Part shown: positions 54,901 to 64,000 of the stretch, in pieces | How the letters are laid out: every line of letters starts with the position of its first letter | Position numbering within the stretch: position 1 is the stretch's first letter | NCBI GenBank assembly: GCA_032768795.1 | Contig: CP136499.1 | Coordinates: 186,001 to 250,000, forward strand | Reading direction: 5' to 3' | DNA length: 64,000 nt | DNA from: Tremella fuciformis | Lineage: Eukaryota > Basidiomycota > Tremellomycetes > Tremellales > Tremellaceae | Program-made: the position numbers and the translations under genes | Notes under the pieces: generated by a model | Told to the model about the DNA's origin: nothing | Seen by the model: the letters and a program-made list of their open reading frames with translations, nothing else | Database searches by the model: none

Positions 54901-57378
54901 AGATATGTTCAGATGGCCAAGTCGCTCATGGATGTCTTGGATATCAGCTGTAGAAGCGATATTGGCTGATGCGCTTGCCTCCTGATATACATACAACCCG
55001 GATCGCTTTGGGGCTGTGAGGAGATGATTTCCGGTGTCCATTCTGCAGAGTTGGGCATTTCCGGCCGCAAATTTCCATCCCAGGCCTTGTGGAGTTGCAG
55101 AGACCGAAATGAGGTTCCGATCAAGCCCAGGAATATATAGACAGCCTGGAAAAGCGATTCCGGCAATTGTAGAGGGTACCGGTCATGTTGCAAGGCAAAT
55201 GGGCTGAATTGCCAAACCGGACTTGCATTTTCTGAGCCGGTTTCAGATCCGATAGCATTTGAGCATCATTACACATGTGATGTGTTGCTCCAGAATCGAT
55301 AATAAATTCATAGCGGTCGCATTTTGCATGATAGGCGGATGCGGTCGCTACTGCATTGAAAGCAGATGCTGGCCCCAATGTCGGTATCGGTCTCAGGGCT
55401 GACAGAGGCAATTTCGGCCTTGGGGTGGAATTCTTTGTGTCTGCTGGATCCGATTTTGTTGATTATGACATTCTGCATTGCTGTGGCCATGAATCCGGTG
55501 ATGATCGCAGTATTTTGACATATCTCTGGGGCGATTTGGCTTGAATGGAACCGGTCTCCTTGCTGCAGCAAGAGCTGATGCTGAATCGGAATTTTTCCCG
55601 CCTCTCATATTCAGCCTGGACTGCCGATTTGACCTCTGAAGAGCTGAGAGGCTGTCGCATCCAGAGATTCTGCTTTGTAGTTGCATATGACTCAGGGAGA
55701 GCAAGAGTCATGCAGAATGCAAGGATTTTATCGGATATAATTTCGCCTGAGCTGTTCAGCTGGGTGTGGGCGCTCTGTTGGGCTGCTAGGACCGGCATTG
55801 GATCTTCTCCATCGATAATTGAAGCTCTGGCAAGCGATTGGAATAAAGCGGCCTGCCTGGCACCGGTTGAGGCTGAATGCTGCCGCTTAATTTCGTCCCA
55901 AAGAGCCTTGGGTGAGGGCGATGTCCAGTCTTTGACTGAGGCTGGCAGGGCGGCTTGGACGGTCTCAGAGAGCGACTGAAAGATGATGGAAAAGGCCTTA
56001 TCGAATTTGAGCTGTTCTGCAGCTGAAATTGGCGAAATCGGTTCGGTTCTGATGCAGGCAAGCAGTCCCTTGCCCATGAGGGTGGGTGGCGATATGCGAT
56101 TCCCATTGAGGATAATTATCGCTGCCTTTCAAAGTAACAACTTTGATTTTGATTTCGCTCTCCTCCATTTCCAAAAAATTATTTCTCAAGACGGCTCGAT
56201 CAAATTCGGTTTTGTTGATAGGGATGATAGAGGCCGTTGCGAAGTATATTGTGTGCAAAGGAGAGATTTTAAATATCCGGGTGTCAGCTGCAATCGCAAA
56301 AGTTTGAATGAGACTCTCAGAGAGACTCAGCTGAAAGCGAGAGCAGCTTGAATTGCCAGAAGGCTCAGAGGCTGCCCACCAGGTTTCACTGGATTCTGCG
56401 GCCACCGGAACGGTGTACGACCTCCTGGGTGCTCCACCAAGCCTGGGAATCGGCCCAAGGTTTGATTTCTGCAGAGCCAGGTCCGGATTTGCTTGAACTC
56501 CCTCGGTGTAACCTAGACCGGCCAGGACGTTTGCCTTCACCTGCCAAGCCCAGCAGGCCGCGATTTCGCCCAGCGATAGGGCAGAAGCAATGATGTTGAG
56601 AAATCGGAAATCCGATTTCAGGAATGATGGAATTACTCGAGAACAAGTCGGCCGATTGTGCTCTGCCGGTGCTGAAATATAGCCTGTAGTGGCCCCTATT
56701 GTTGTGTGGGAACGGCAGGGCGGATCGGTGGAGTAATGGGCGAGAAATCGATTTCCTGGTGTTGGAAGACTCAACTCCAAATTTGCAGTTTGCCGAAATT
56801 GATAAATCGATATCTCGGGAACGGTACTAGCTGCCGGGCTGTGCTTTACCGTGACGATGGATCCAACAACAGACGGTGCTGTGTAAAAACGGAGAGATCG
56901 ATCGGGTGGCTAGATCGCGAGAAATTGTTGAAGTTGTGAACGTCCGTTATCCCGGCCTTCTGTGAGTGCTGGACTCTTCAGGGGCCGTAAGACGTGTGTT
57001 CGCACTGTAGAGAAAGTGCTGTGTTCTTCTGGCGCTTGTAGGTGAAGCGACAGAGATGGTAGGTAGGGAGGAGGGGTAGCCGGAAACCGAGTATTTGGCA
57101 AAGGCGATTGCGGGTGAACCGCTGAAGCTACCGAAAATCCGAGGGTACCTCGTGAAAGAGCGCGTCGAGCTCTATTGGGTCACTTGTCGGCAGGCGAATC
57201 GGATGCGATTCAGGGCTCATAACCTGTCGGATGATATGAAGTGCATAAGACATGTTCCCTGCTCAGAGAGCAGGAAAAGCGACGCTATAGAGTTTCCTTA
57301 TGTAATAGGAAAGGGCTAGAAGCGATGTTGCAGGTGTGGCAGTGTGGCACAGATCAGGATTGCCTCACAATTCCGACA
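51941..57378 (-). mobile_element. Copia-B element B7 (-), full length but riddled with single-base indels
   Basis: LTRs at 51941-52092 and 57225-57378 are flanked by a perfect AAAGA duplication (51936-51940, 57379-57383). It is inserted in the RNase H of B6. It is closely related to B5, with the same LTR subtype and the same linker, but contains many one-base insertions relative to B5, including in its right LTR (CAGGTGTGGC, TGCCTCAC). Confidence 0.92.
52100..56168 (-). pseudogene. Copia-B Gag-Pol of B7, multiply frameshifted
   Basis: Homology covers the whole polyprotein, from ATG 56168 to the stop at 52100. The frame changes at least twenty times, nearly always by an extra base next to an identical one. 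Examples against B5 are GTTTGGGCCGC for GTTTGGCCGC, ACCAAAACCGG for ACCAAACCGG, and TTGCCCGCTTC for TTGCCGCTTC. Substitutions are few. Protease, integrase, RT and RNase H motifs are all still visible in pieces. It may be a genuine dead copy or an uncorrected sequencing artefact. Confidence 0.88.
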
Positions 57379-57587
57379 AAAGAACCCAGTCAACCATGAC
57401 AAGTCAAAGCACATTGACATGAGACACAAGTTTGTCAGGGAGAAGGTGGAGGACAGCACAGTGACCCTATCACATGTCCCATCAGCTGAGAACATGGCGG
57501 ATCTCCTCACCAAGGCGCTCCCAGCAGAGGTATTCAACAGGCTGAGGGATCTACTTGGAGTTCAGCAAAGATCAGATTGAGTGGGAG

Positions 57588-57740
57588 TGTCAGAATTGTG
57601 AGCAATACTGATCTGTGCCACACTGCCACACTGCCACATCGCTTTATACCTTTCCTATTACATAAGGAAACTCTTGTAGCTTCGCTTTTCCTGCTCTGTG
57701 AGCAGGGAACTGTCTCTATGCACTTCTTATTCATCCGACA
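57588..57740 (+). repeat. B6 3' LTR
   Basis: This 153-bp LTR is followed by the AGATC duplication and the resumption of gypsy gag (AGATCAGGCTTCCCTCG). Confidence 0.93.
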
Positions 57741-57757
57741 AGATCAGGCTTCCCTCG

Positions 57758-58486
57758 CGTCACAATACCTCTCTGTCTCTGTCCAAGGCCCGTCACTGAG
57801 TGACCGAGACTCTTTGACTTCGACAAGGTTGGTCAAGGCTAGGGGAGACAGGGCAAGGGCAAGGGCTTGGAGGACTTGTAGAGTCTCAATGAGTGTCGAC
57901 AAGGGTAGCCAAGGATGGCTAGGCAAGGCAAGGCAAGGCAAGGCAAGGCAAGGTGAACCGACAGGTGCCAGACCTTAGCAGCTTTTGGCGGGACGGAGCG
58001 AGAGAGAGTAAGTGAGGGAGTAGTCCCATGCAACTCAATTGCGAGAGTACTGGAGTTCTATGAGGGCTTTGCGAGTCTTATGTATCCTACAGCCCGTCCC
58101 GTTGTCTCTGTGACTCTGTCTCTGCGAGCTCAACGAGGTCTTGGCCCATGTACGTCGAGCTCATTGTTCTCTCGTTCCCTTAGTCCAGTTTGCCGCATCC
58201 GGCAAACTCGCTGAGTAAGCAACGAGGAGGCCTATTGTTCTTCGACGGCAAGCATGGCGAGCACGGCAAGCCTCAAAGAGCTCCTTGCTGTTGACGAGAG
58301 CTGCGGTGACGACGGGACTTAGCTTTACAAGGGATGTATTCTTTTGTCCGACGGATGCGGTAATTTTGCGTGGGTCATTCTTGACAAGTCGAGGCGAGCT
58401 TCGGCGAGCGCCAACGAGTGCTCAACTCACGTTCCTTTGGCTAGGTCTTGCTCGGTCCAGCTGCTGCTTCGGTGTCATTTGTGACA
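57758..58486 (-). repeat. Solo LTR, family E, copy 2 (729 bp)
   Basis: It is flanked by a perfect CCTCG duplication (57753-57757 and 58487-58491) in the gypsy gag. Its left terminal is CGTCACAATACC (the first base of TGTCAC mutated) and its right terminal is TTTGTGACA. It is in reverse orientation to the copy at 13034-13753. It carries a run of about five AGGCA units near 57925-57950, expanded relative to copy 1. Confidence 0.85.
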
Positions 58487-58491
58487 CCTCG

Positions 58492-59850
58492 CTCAGATCC
58501 TGCAACAGCTCATTGCCATCAAGGCTCGTCAAGCCAATTCACCCGCTCCCTTGACCAACGCATAATGGAGCAAGCCCAAGGCCAACCCGCCCAACACTTT
58601 CGATGGCTCTAAGCCGGAGAAACTCGAAGGATTCCTCATGCAATGCAATATCGTCTTTTGCCTACAGCCTTCGAAGTTCACAGAGGAGTCCAAGGTCATT
58701 TACGCCATCCCCCATCTCAGGGGCTTCGTCCAGGACGCTATCCAACCTCTTGCATCGGGAGAAGAACTCGACGAGAAGATCAGCAGTTTCCAGAGGCTAT
58801 CAAAGTACTTCAGGGACACCTTTGGAGACCCCGACATAAAGGGTACCGCTCAGAGGCGATACTTTGACTTGAAGCAAACCGGATCGGCTGCAGAGTACTT
58901 TGCAAAACTTAGGGAGTACCTGGTGGTCTTAGGATGGGAAGCCAACAAGCAAGCTAGGGCTAGGCCACTTGAGGGCCTCTCAGACAACCTACGAGATGAG
59001 GTTGCTTGGACCACAGTTGAGCTGGAGACCTTTGGAGAGCTTCAGTCCTATGTCATCAAGTTGGACAACAGGCTTAGAGCAAGGAGAGCCGAGAAGAAGG
59101 CCAGGCCGAGGTCAAGCGGTACTGTCACGGGGCCAGGCCGGTCGTCGACTGATAGGCCCTCTCATACGTGCTCTCTGTCGATCTGTCTCTGTCCTCCACG
59201 AGAAGGTGTACCCTACAGCCTCTCGTGCGTCGACAACACGGCTGCACCGTTACTTCCTATCCATGGGACTCAATACCACGGTGCTAAGGACGGTCTACGG
59301 GTGAGGATTTGTATATATATCACCCGTGCCCTCCTCTGCACCGCCTCGGGCTTTCTCCTTGAAACACCATCGACGAGGCTCGAGCTCTAGAGTCGTCGAG
59401 GCTACTCGAGGCTCGTCGAAGCTACTCGAGGGTCAACGATGGGCTCACGTGTCTGACAGGCGTGCTGGGCTGGAACGAGGGTCGTAGGCGTGCGCTGGTG
59501 ATCATGGAGGCGTGGCCGACGTGACAGGTACAAAGAAGCTCGACGACAACCGGCCTCGGCTACCCAGCCACAAGTTCCTCTCCCTGCCTCGTCGACCTAC
59601 TGACCCCTCCCGCCAACTCCGTCGACGCGTCTATTGCCAGCCCCTAGTGGCCCGCCTGGCTTCAGGTCAATGCCTCCTGGAGGCCTTGACCCTGCCAAAC
59701 GCCAGAGGAGGAACAAACAGCGTCTCTGCTTCCGCGGTGGAGTCGGTCATTTTGCCAATGCCTGTGTTCCTGGGCAGCGACCTCCTGTTCCTCAAGCCAG
59801 TCCTGCACCCACCCGACCTATTGTCAAGCAGGAGGACCCAAAAGCTTAAG
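58492..59850 (+). pseudogene. Ty3/gypsy gag remnant
   Basis: Retrotrans_gag-type sequence reads NTFDGSKPEKLEGFLMQCN at about 58595-58650. It continues through YFRDTFGD, LREYLVVLGW and LQSYVIKLDNRL to 59122. After solo LTR F1, a zinc-knuckle remnant RLCFRGGVGHFANAC lies near 59730-59775. The second knuckle cysteine is lost (CFRGG instead of CFRCG). A stop follows LTNA near 58565, and at least one frameshift precedes the knuckle. It is dead. Confidence 0.8.
59123..59526 (+). repeat. Solo LTR, family F, copy 1 (404 bp)
   Basis: It starts TGTCACGGGGCCAGG, ends GGCCGACGTGACA, and is flanked by a perfect GGTAC duplication (59118-59122, 59527-59531) in the gypsy gag. It has TATATATATCACCC near 59310 and CTCGAGG/GTCGTCGAGG repeats in the 3' third. 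A reversed copy is at 61965-62884. Confidence 0.88.
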
Positions 59851-60045
59851 GGACGCTGAGAACATACAAGAGGTCCAGCGGCCCCATCAAGACATCCTCT
59901 CGGCCACATTCCCTCCCCACTCACCTCCTAATCCCAGTGTATCACAATCACCTCTAATCCCAATTCTGGACAAAGAAGCAAAAGATGAGAAGGCACTGGT
60001 TGCCACGGACGGATTAGTTAATGATGAGGAGGCATGCATTCGTGG

Positions 60046-61964
60046 TGAGGTTTGCTGTTTAGGCAGAGAGCAGGCTGTCGTGTCAGGAAGCGTCAATCAA
60101 GTTGACGGGGTGAAGGTGTTGCTTGACACCGCAGCCACTGGTAACTTCGTTGACTCATTGTTCGTGGAACGGCATCACATCCCCTCCTAGCCACTCCCTC
60201 GACCCCGGCAACTCCTCCTCTTTGACGGTAAACCAAGCTCAGCAGGACAAGTAGAAAAGGGAGTGATGGGAACAGTAAAAGTCCTAGGCGGTGAAGGAAG
60301 GGAAGAGTTAGGTGTGACAACATTGGCAGGAGCGGACGTGGTGTGGGATATGACTGGATGAAGGAGAACGGTGTGATATTGGATGCTGGAAGGAAGAAGG
60401 CGACAATGAAAAGGACAGGCGGGGAGAAAGCGGACCAGGAGAACGGACCACAGAACCTCGACGAGGTTTCGCGACTATCAGGAACATTGGAGGTCAAGGC
60501 GGAAAGACGACAAAGGAGAAGGCGGAGCAAGCGGCCGACAGCAAACAGCATTGAGCTCCCATTCAACCGATGGGAGCAGAACCAGGGAAACACGGTCAAG
60601 TTGTGTGGGACAATAACCGAAGAGCTGAGCAAGAGCGAAGCATACCTCGACGTCCTACCCGACTATGATGAGTACAAACTCAGCCCGGAGGAGGCAGCAG
60701 CCGTGCAGCATCTTGTCCTGGAGCGCTATCACAAATCCCTCGAGGTCTTCCACCCTCGACGAGGGGCAGAGACGCTTCCTCCAAGTAGGGAATACAACCT
60801 ACGCGTCACGCTTAAACCTGGAGCCGATCTACGAGTGGCCCCGCTGTATAGCTTGAACCCAGATCAGATGGATGCGCTTGACAAGCTGCTGGATCAAGAG
60901 AGAAAGGCTGGAAGGATTCAACCCTCAAACTCGCCCTATGGTTGACCAAGTTTCTTTGTACCAAAGAAAGCCCAAGGAGAACTGAGAACCGTTGTCAAAA
61001 TCGCAAGCTCAACAAGATGACGGTGCCAGACATATCCGCTACCCCTGATATCCCAAGTGACCAATGACCTAGCCAAATCAAAATACAACACGAAGCTCGA
61101 CTTTCCTGGAGCATACCAGCTGCTCCGGATGGCTCCTGGACATGAGAAGTTCACAGCATTCCGTACCCCTCAAGGAATGTTTGAGTCACTGGTGGTACGA
61201 GATGGGCTTCGGAATGCGCCAAGCGTGTTCCAACACTTCTTGAACAAAGTCCTGCAAGAATTCCTGGGAAAAGGGGTCATCATCTACATCGACGACATTC
61301 TATCCATGCGGAGAACCTCGAGGAACTGAGGAGATTGACCAAGGCGGTGCTGGAGGCGTTGAGGAATGCTGGACTATTTGTGAAGGCGTCTAAGTCGGAG
61401 TTCGAGCAGACTAAGGTGAAGTTTTTGGGCTTCATCATCTCGCACGAGGGCGTCGAGGCTGACAGTGGGTATGTCGAGGGTGTCCGCAATTTCCCTACCC
61501 CTCGAAACCTACACAAAACTTGACGGTTCCTTGGCCTCGCAAGCTAATACCGACGCTTCGTACCGCAGTTCTCCAAGCTTGCTGGACCCCTTTCACACCT
61601 TACAAGGAGGGACATCGACTTTCATTGGGGAGATGGACAGCAGTGGGCGTTCGACAAGATCAAAAGGCAAATGAGCAAGGCACCAGTAATCGCTCACTTC
61701 AACCCGATGTTCAAGACTATCATCCAGACAGACGCCTCGGTCTATGGATGGGGGTTCATCATCTCGCAGGTGAACTCCTTGACAGGACAAGAACACCCTG
61801 TAGCAGTCGAGTCGGGAGCCTTCTCAGGGGCGGAGCTCAACTACACCACCACGGAGAAAGAGTTCCTTGCAATTGTTATGGCCTTTAAGCGGCAACGGCA
61901 TCTCCTTCTGCAGGTTACCTCGACGATCTTGACCGACCATCTCAACCTCACATACTGGATGGAG
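60046..61964 (+). pseudogene. Ty3/gypsy pol remnant (protease, RT, RNase H)
   Basis: The protease is seen as VLLDTAATGNFVD near 60120-60160 (DTA where DSG/DTG is usual). The RT N-terminus is at 60750-60990 (LRVTLKPGADLRVAPLYSL; AGRIQPSNSPYG followed by a stop). The RT core is at 61057-61329 (KLDFPGAYQLLRM; catalytic IIYIDDIL) and the thumb at 61335-61523 (KFLGFIISHEG). RNase H is at 61700-61960 (TIIQTDASVYGWG; TTTEKEFLAIVMAFKR; LTDHLNLTYWM). At least five stops or frameshifts separate these pieces. Pol ends in RNase H at LTR F2, and integrase is missing. Confidence 0.85.
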
Positions 61965-62884
61965 TGTCACGTCGGCCACGCCTCCATGATCACCAGCGCA
62001 CGCCTACGACCCTCGTTCCAGCCCAGCACGCCTGTCAGACATGTGAGCCTATCGCCGATCCTCGAGTAGCCTTGACGACGCTCGAGTAGCCTCGACAACG
62101 CTCGAGTAGCCTCGACGACGCTTGAGTAGCCTTGACAACTCTAGAGCTTGAGCCTCGTTGATGGTGTTTCAAGGAGAAAGCCCGAGACGGTGCAGAGGAG
62201 GGCACGGGTGATATATATACAAGTCCTCACCCATAAACCGTCCTTAGCACTGTGGTATTGAGTCCCATGGATAGAAAGTAACGGCGCAGCCGTGTTGTCG
62301 ATGCACGAGAGGCTGTAGGGCACACCTTCTCGTGGAGGACAGAGATAGATCGACAGAAAGCACGTGTGAGAGGGCCTATCAGTCGACGACCGGCCTGGCC
62401 CCGTGTGTCACGACGGACGTAGGGAGAGCACATGGAAGCCACGTGGGGAGACGGAGCTCGGACTCGTTGATTCAACGCATCACTTGCCAAGCTCACCGAG
62501 GGACGACGGATACTTAGGAAGACTGGGCGCGTGATACGTTCCGTAGTCTTCTCCCAATTGTTGTTCTCTGCAGACGTGTAGACTGCCTGCTCCGTCCCGT
62601 CGCTTGGCTTGCCAGTGACACCGAGTCCCCTGGCTGAGTACCCCATCCATCTCCCCCAACTTGCTCTCGCTCGTCGAGTTCACCTTCCTGCTCGCCAAGT
62701 TCAACGAGCTCCTCACTGCACCCCTCGCTCAACCCGTTCATCTCCTAAAGCTCAGCGAGTCCCTCGCCGAGTTCCTCGCCCGACTCGCTCATACCCACCG
62801 ACGCCAACGACCCCCACGCCAATCTTCGGAGTACGTGCCCGCCGGGCCCTGGACAGAGAAGGCGGTTGTCGTGACACCGTGACA
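61965..62884 (-). repeat. LTR family F, copy 2, split by D2
   Basis: On the plus strand it starts TGTCACGTCGGCC and runs to 62405. D2 interrupts it and the last bases ACA follow at 62882-62884. It is the reverse complement of F1 with an expanded CTCGAGTAGCCTCGACGACG repeat block (62060-62145). The flanking 5-mers differ (TGGAG before, CTAAG after), so no duplication supports a simple insertion. Confidence 0.8.
62406..62876 (-). repeat. Solo LTR, family D, copy 2 (471 bp)
   Basis: It is flanked by a perfect CCGTG duplication (62401-62405, 62877-62881) and lies three bases from the end of F2. It has the same length as D1 and is in reverse orientation. Terminals are TGTCACGACGG and TGTCGTGACA. 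Confidence 0.88.
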
Positions 62885-63280
62885 CTAAGACTAGGTGTAA
62901 CTTGCGATAGATTGATCCTAGGGGAGAAGGATCAAGAAGTAGGCTCTTTATATATGTCTATGGGCTGGGTGGCAAATCCTTGTGCGCAACTACTTCACCT
63001 GGAGTTGCCACTCACTCCACCTGACTCCGGGCTAGTGCCACCTTGGCGCCAGTTTGGATCAGCCTGGATTCCTAATTCCACTCGGGGTCACCTGGCATCA
63101 CCTGACTTCACCTGGCGTCACCTGACATTCCCTGATTCCACCTGGCGTCACCTGGCAGTAGACCCTCCCAGTGTTCCAGCTTGGAGAGTGAACCTTTCCG
63201 GTATTCCAGCTTGGGGTGTTGCAATCCGGGTGGCAGACGGTTGGGGGCCTGTATGGGTGGCAATGGTGACCGGATCGTAA
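62885..63280 (-). repeat. Truncated LTR family G, copy 2
   Basis: This is the reverse complement of the first about 395 bp of G (6290-6690). It ends on the plus strand with CCGGATCGTAACA, complement of the LTR start TGTTACGATCCGG. The 3' part of the LTR is absent where F2 abuts. It includes the CACCTGGCGTCACCTGG repeats and the TATATATG promoter-like stretch near 62950. Confidence 0.8.
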
Positions 63281-63665
63281 CAGGTGTGGCCCTCATCACA
63301 GAAGTGCAAGAAGCAGGAGAAGTGACTGGGATGGTGTTGAGGCACTCATAACACATCTGACATGAGGAAGTGATAGGGTACCTCAAGCTCTTGGTTGATG
63401 GCAGATCAAAGAATTACTGCTTTAGGTGACTTCTGGATAGATCCAAAATTGACAGAGCTTTGTCAGTGCAGGAGGCGATAGGCTTGCCAAGACTTCGTTG
63501 AGAATAGGCACACCATCGAGCGTTACCCTTGTGTCAATAGACAGTTCGTTCTTCCATCCGCATCGACATGACAGCATCTCGCCCGGTATTGCCCGCGCAA
63601 ACGCAGCCCCGATCCGTCTATCAGCCGCATGTAGGGCCATCCCTCCCGCTTATAACGGCGTGCAG
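63281..63665. other. Spacer before the right-edge gene
   Basis: No transposon signature is seen. A plus-strand ATG at 63568 could start a short first exon (MTASRPVLPAQTQ), but I could not find a donor that joins it in frame with the exon at 63666. This stretch may hold the promoter and earlier exons of that gene. Confidence 0.35.
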
Positions 63666-64000
63666 TGCTGACGAAGCGTCAGATCGAAAATGCAGACCCG
63701 AAAGACAGCATCCGCCTTCTCCAGAATCTCCGATTGCTACTCCAACAATATGGCCGGGAGAGCTTTCTGGCAGCGGTAGGGAACTCGCTCGAGCCTGTTT
63801 CCTGGGCGAACCCAGAATTCGAAACACCCATTCGCCAGGGCTCTGCGGATGCGGGATACCGAGAAGGAGAGGAGAAGGAGGACCAAGTCTACCTCGTGGG
63901 ACGTCACGCGCTCCTTGCCCTAGAAGCGAGGGCCGACCGCCCGACGTTGCCGATCTCCATATCCTCGACATGGCGTGATATTGTGACCATCGGCTTGTCC
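63666..64000 (+). CDS. Partial host gene, internal exon running off the window
   Basis: After an acceptor-like GCGTGCAG, a frame lacking an ATG stays open for about 111 codons to the window end. It has protein-like composition: an amphipathic Leu/Gln helix (DSIRLLQNLRLLLQQYGRES), then LEPVSWANPEFETPIRQ, an acidic EGEEKEDQ and a closing hydrophobic STWRDIVTIGLS. The other two forward frames look random. I do not recognise the family. The 5' exon(s) are not assigned and the 3' end lies outside. Confidence 0.5.

Larger units (their letters stand above)
31896..57580 (+). pseudogene. Copia-B Gag-Pol of B6, interrupted by two insertions
   Basis: The coding segments are 31896-31926, 48152-51940 and 57384-57580. 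Together they total 4,017 nt, an open frame of 1,338 codons ending in TGA, so the gene was intact when B5 and then B7 landed in it. Domains as in B1: zinc knuckle variant FCDYHKCHGHNNSEC, protease FIIDSGATHHMC, integrase core IRSDNGGEF, RT LSVHVDDQLIA, RNase H DADWGGD. The apparent ORF starting at 48103 borrows its start from the B5 LTR, and the one ending at 52035 runs into the B7 LTR. The gene is now non-functional only because of the insertions. Confidence 0.9.
30684..57740 (+). mobile_element. Copia-B element B6 (+), hosting B5 and B7
   Basis: LTRs at 30684-30836 and 57588-57740 (153 bp, no differences seen) are flanked by a perfect AGATC duplication (30679-30683, 57741-57745). The element lies in codon 4 of the gypsy gag. 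It is interrupted in gag codon 11 by B5 (AATTG duplication) and in RNase H by B7 (AAAGA duplication). Its own sequence totals about 5.4 kb after subtraction. Confidence 0.93.
30674..61964 (+). mobile_element. Ty3/gypsy element, degenerate, split by nested insertions
   Basis: The gag start ATGGCAGATC (30674-30683) is separated from the rest by the 27-kb B6 nest. It continues at 57746-57757 and, after solo LTR E2, at 58492. Joining these gives MADQASLAQILQQLIAIKAR in frame, confirming one element. Gag, zinc knuckle, protease, RT and RNase H remnants follow in Ty3/gypsy order to 61964, where LTR F2 begins. Integrase and a 3' LTR are missing. The element's own LTR is not certain. Confidence 0.8.

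Noticed and set aside
52191..56780. About fifteen overlapping minus ORFs as separate genes
   Set aside because: They are frame-shifted pieces of a single B7 gag-pol and leader.
1..64000. A new defence, toxin or biosynthetic system
   Set aside because: No clustered enzymes, immunity-type genes or operon-like arrangement were seen. The unexplained content is transposon-derived or short host-gene sequence.

Overview
The window looks like transposon-rich DNA from a filamentous basidiomycete. The evidence is short-intron genes (introns of 49-131 nt with GTRNGY donors), Ty1/copia, Ty3/gypsy, pogo/Fot1 and Tc1/mariner elements, and decayed repeat copies in which TCG reads TTG and CGA reads CAA. That RIP-like context is best known from anther smuts (Microbotryum, Pucciniomycotina). 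The lineage is an inference from the sequence, not a match.

Host genes survive only at the edges. A minus-strand JmjC-domain gene (about 751-3349) and a divergent six-exon plus-strand gene of unknown function (3492-5028) lie on the left. The start of a further coding exon (63666 to the right edge) has no ATG-initiated ORF. A proline/serine-rich minus-strand reading frame (7276-7731) abuts a Tc1 insertion and may be a broken host gene.

From 5.7 to 63.3 kb nearly everything is mobile DNA, and most insertion events can be ordered from target-site duplications (TSDs). Left block (5.7-11.3 kb): a decayed copia-A solo LTR carrying another solo LTR (G), then a Tc1/mariner element (7732-11326) holding a 1.7-kb LTR-like insertion (I) and a 471-bp solo LTR (D). 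Middle block (12-22 kb): a minus-strand copia-B relic (X) is interrupted by two solo LTRs and by a pogo transposon (14193-21504). A complete copia-A element (14211-19193) sits inside the pogo's own terminal repeat, and a solo LTR (H) sits in its transposase.

The right block (22-63 kb) is the most deeply nested. An intact copia-B element (B1, 22568-27972) lies in the leader of an older copy. Next comes a Ty3/gypsy element (gag start 30674, pol to 61964), whose fourth gag codon was hit by copia-B element B6 (+). B6 was hit by B5 (-) and B7 (-), and B5 was hit by B3 (+) and B4 (-). All five have perfect 5-bp TSDs. Removing the insertions restores open frames for B5 and B6, so each was intact when hit. 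LTR pairs of B1, B3, B4, B5 and B6 show no difference by eye, implying a recent burst. The gypsy element also carries solo LTRs E and F1 and ends at a chimeric F2/D2/G2 junction.

Family names A-I are labels for this window only. I found no CRISPR array, operon or novel defence-type system. The unusual content is the nesting architecture, the primer-site and mutation signatures, and a suspicious indel pattern in B7.
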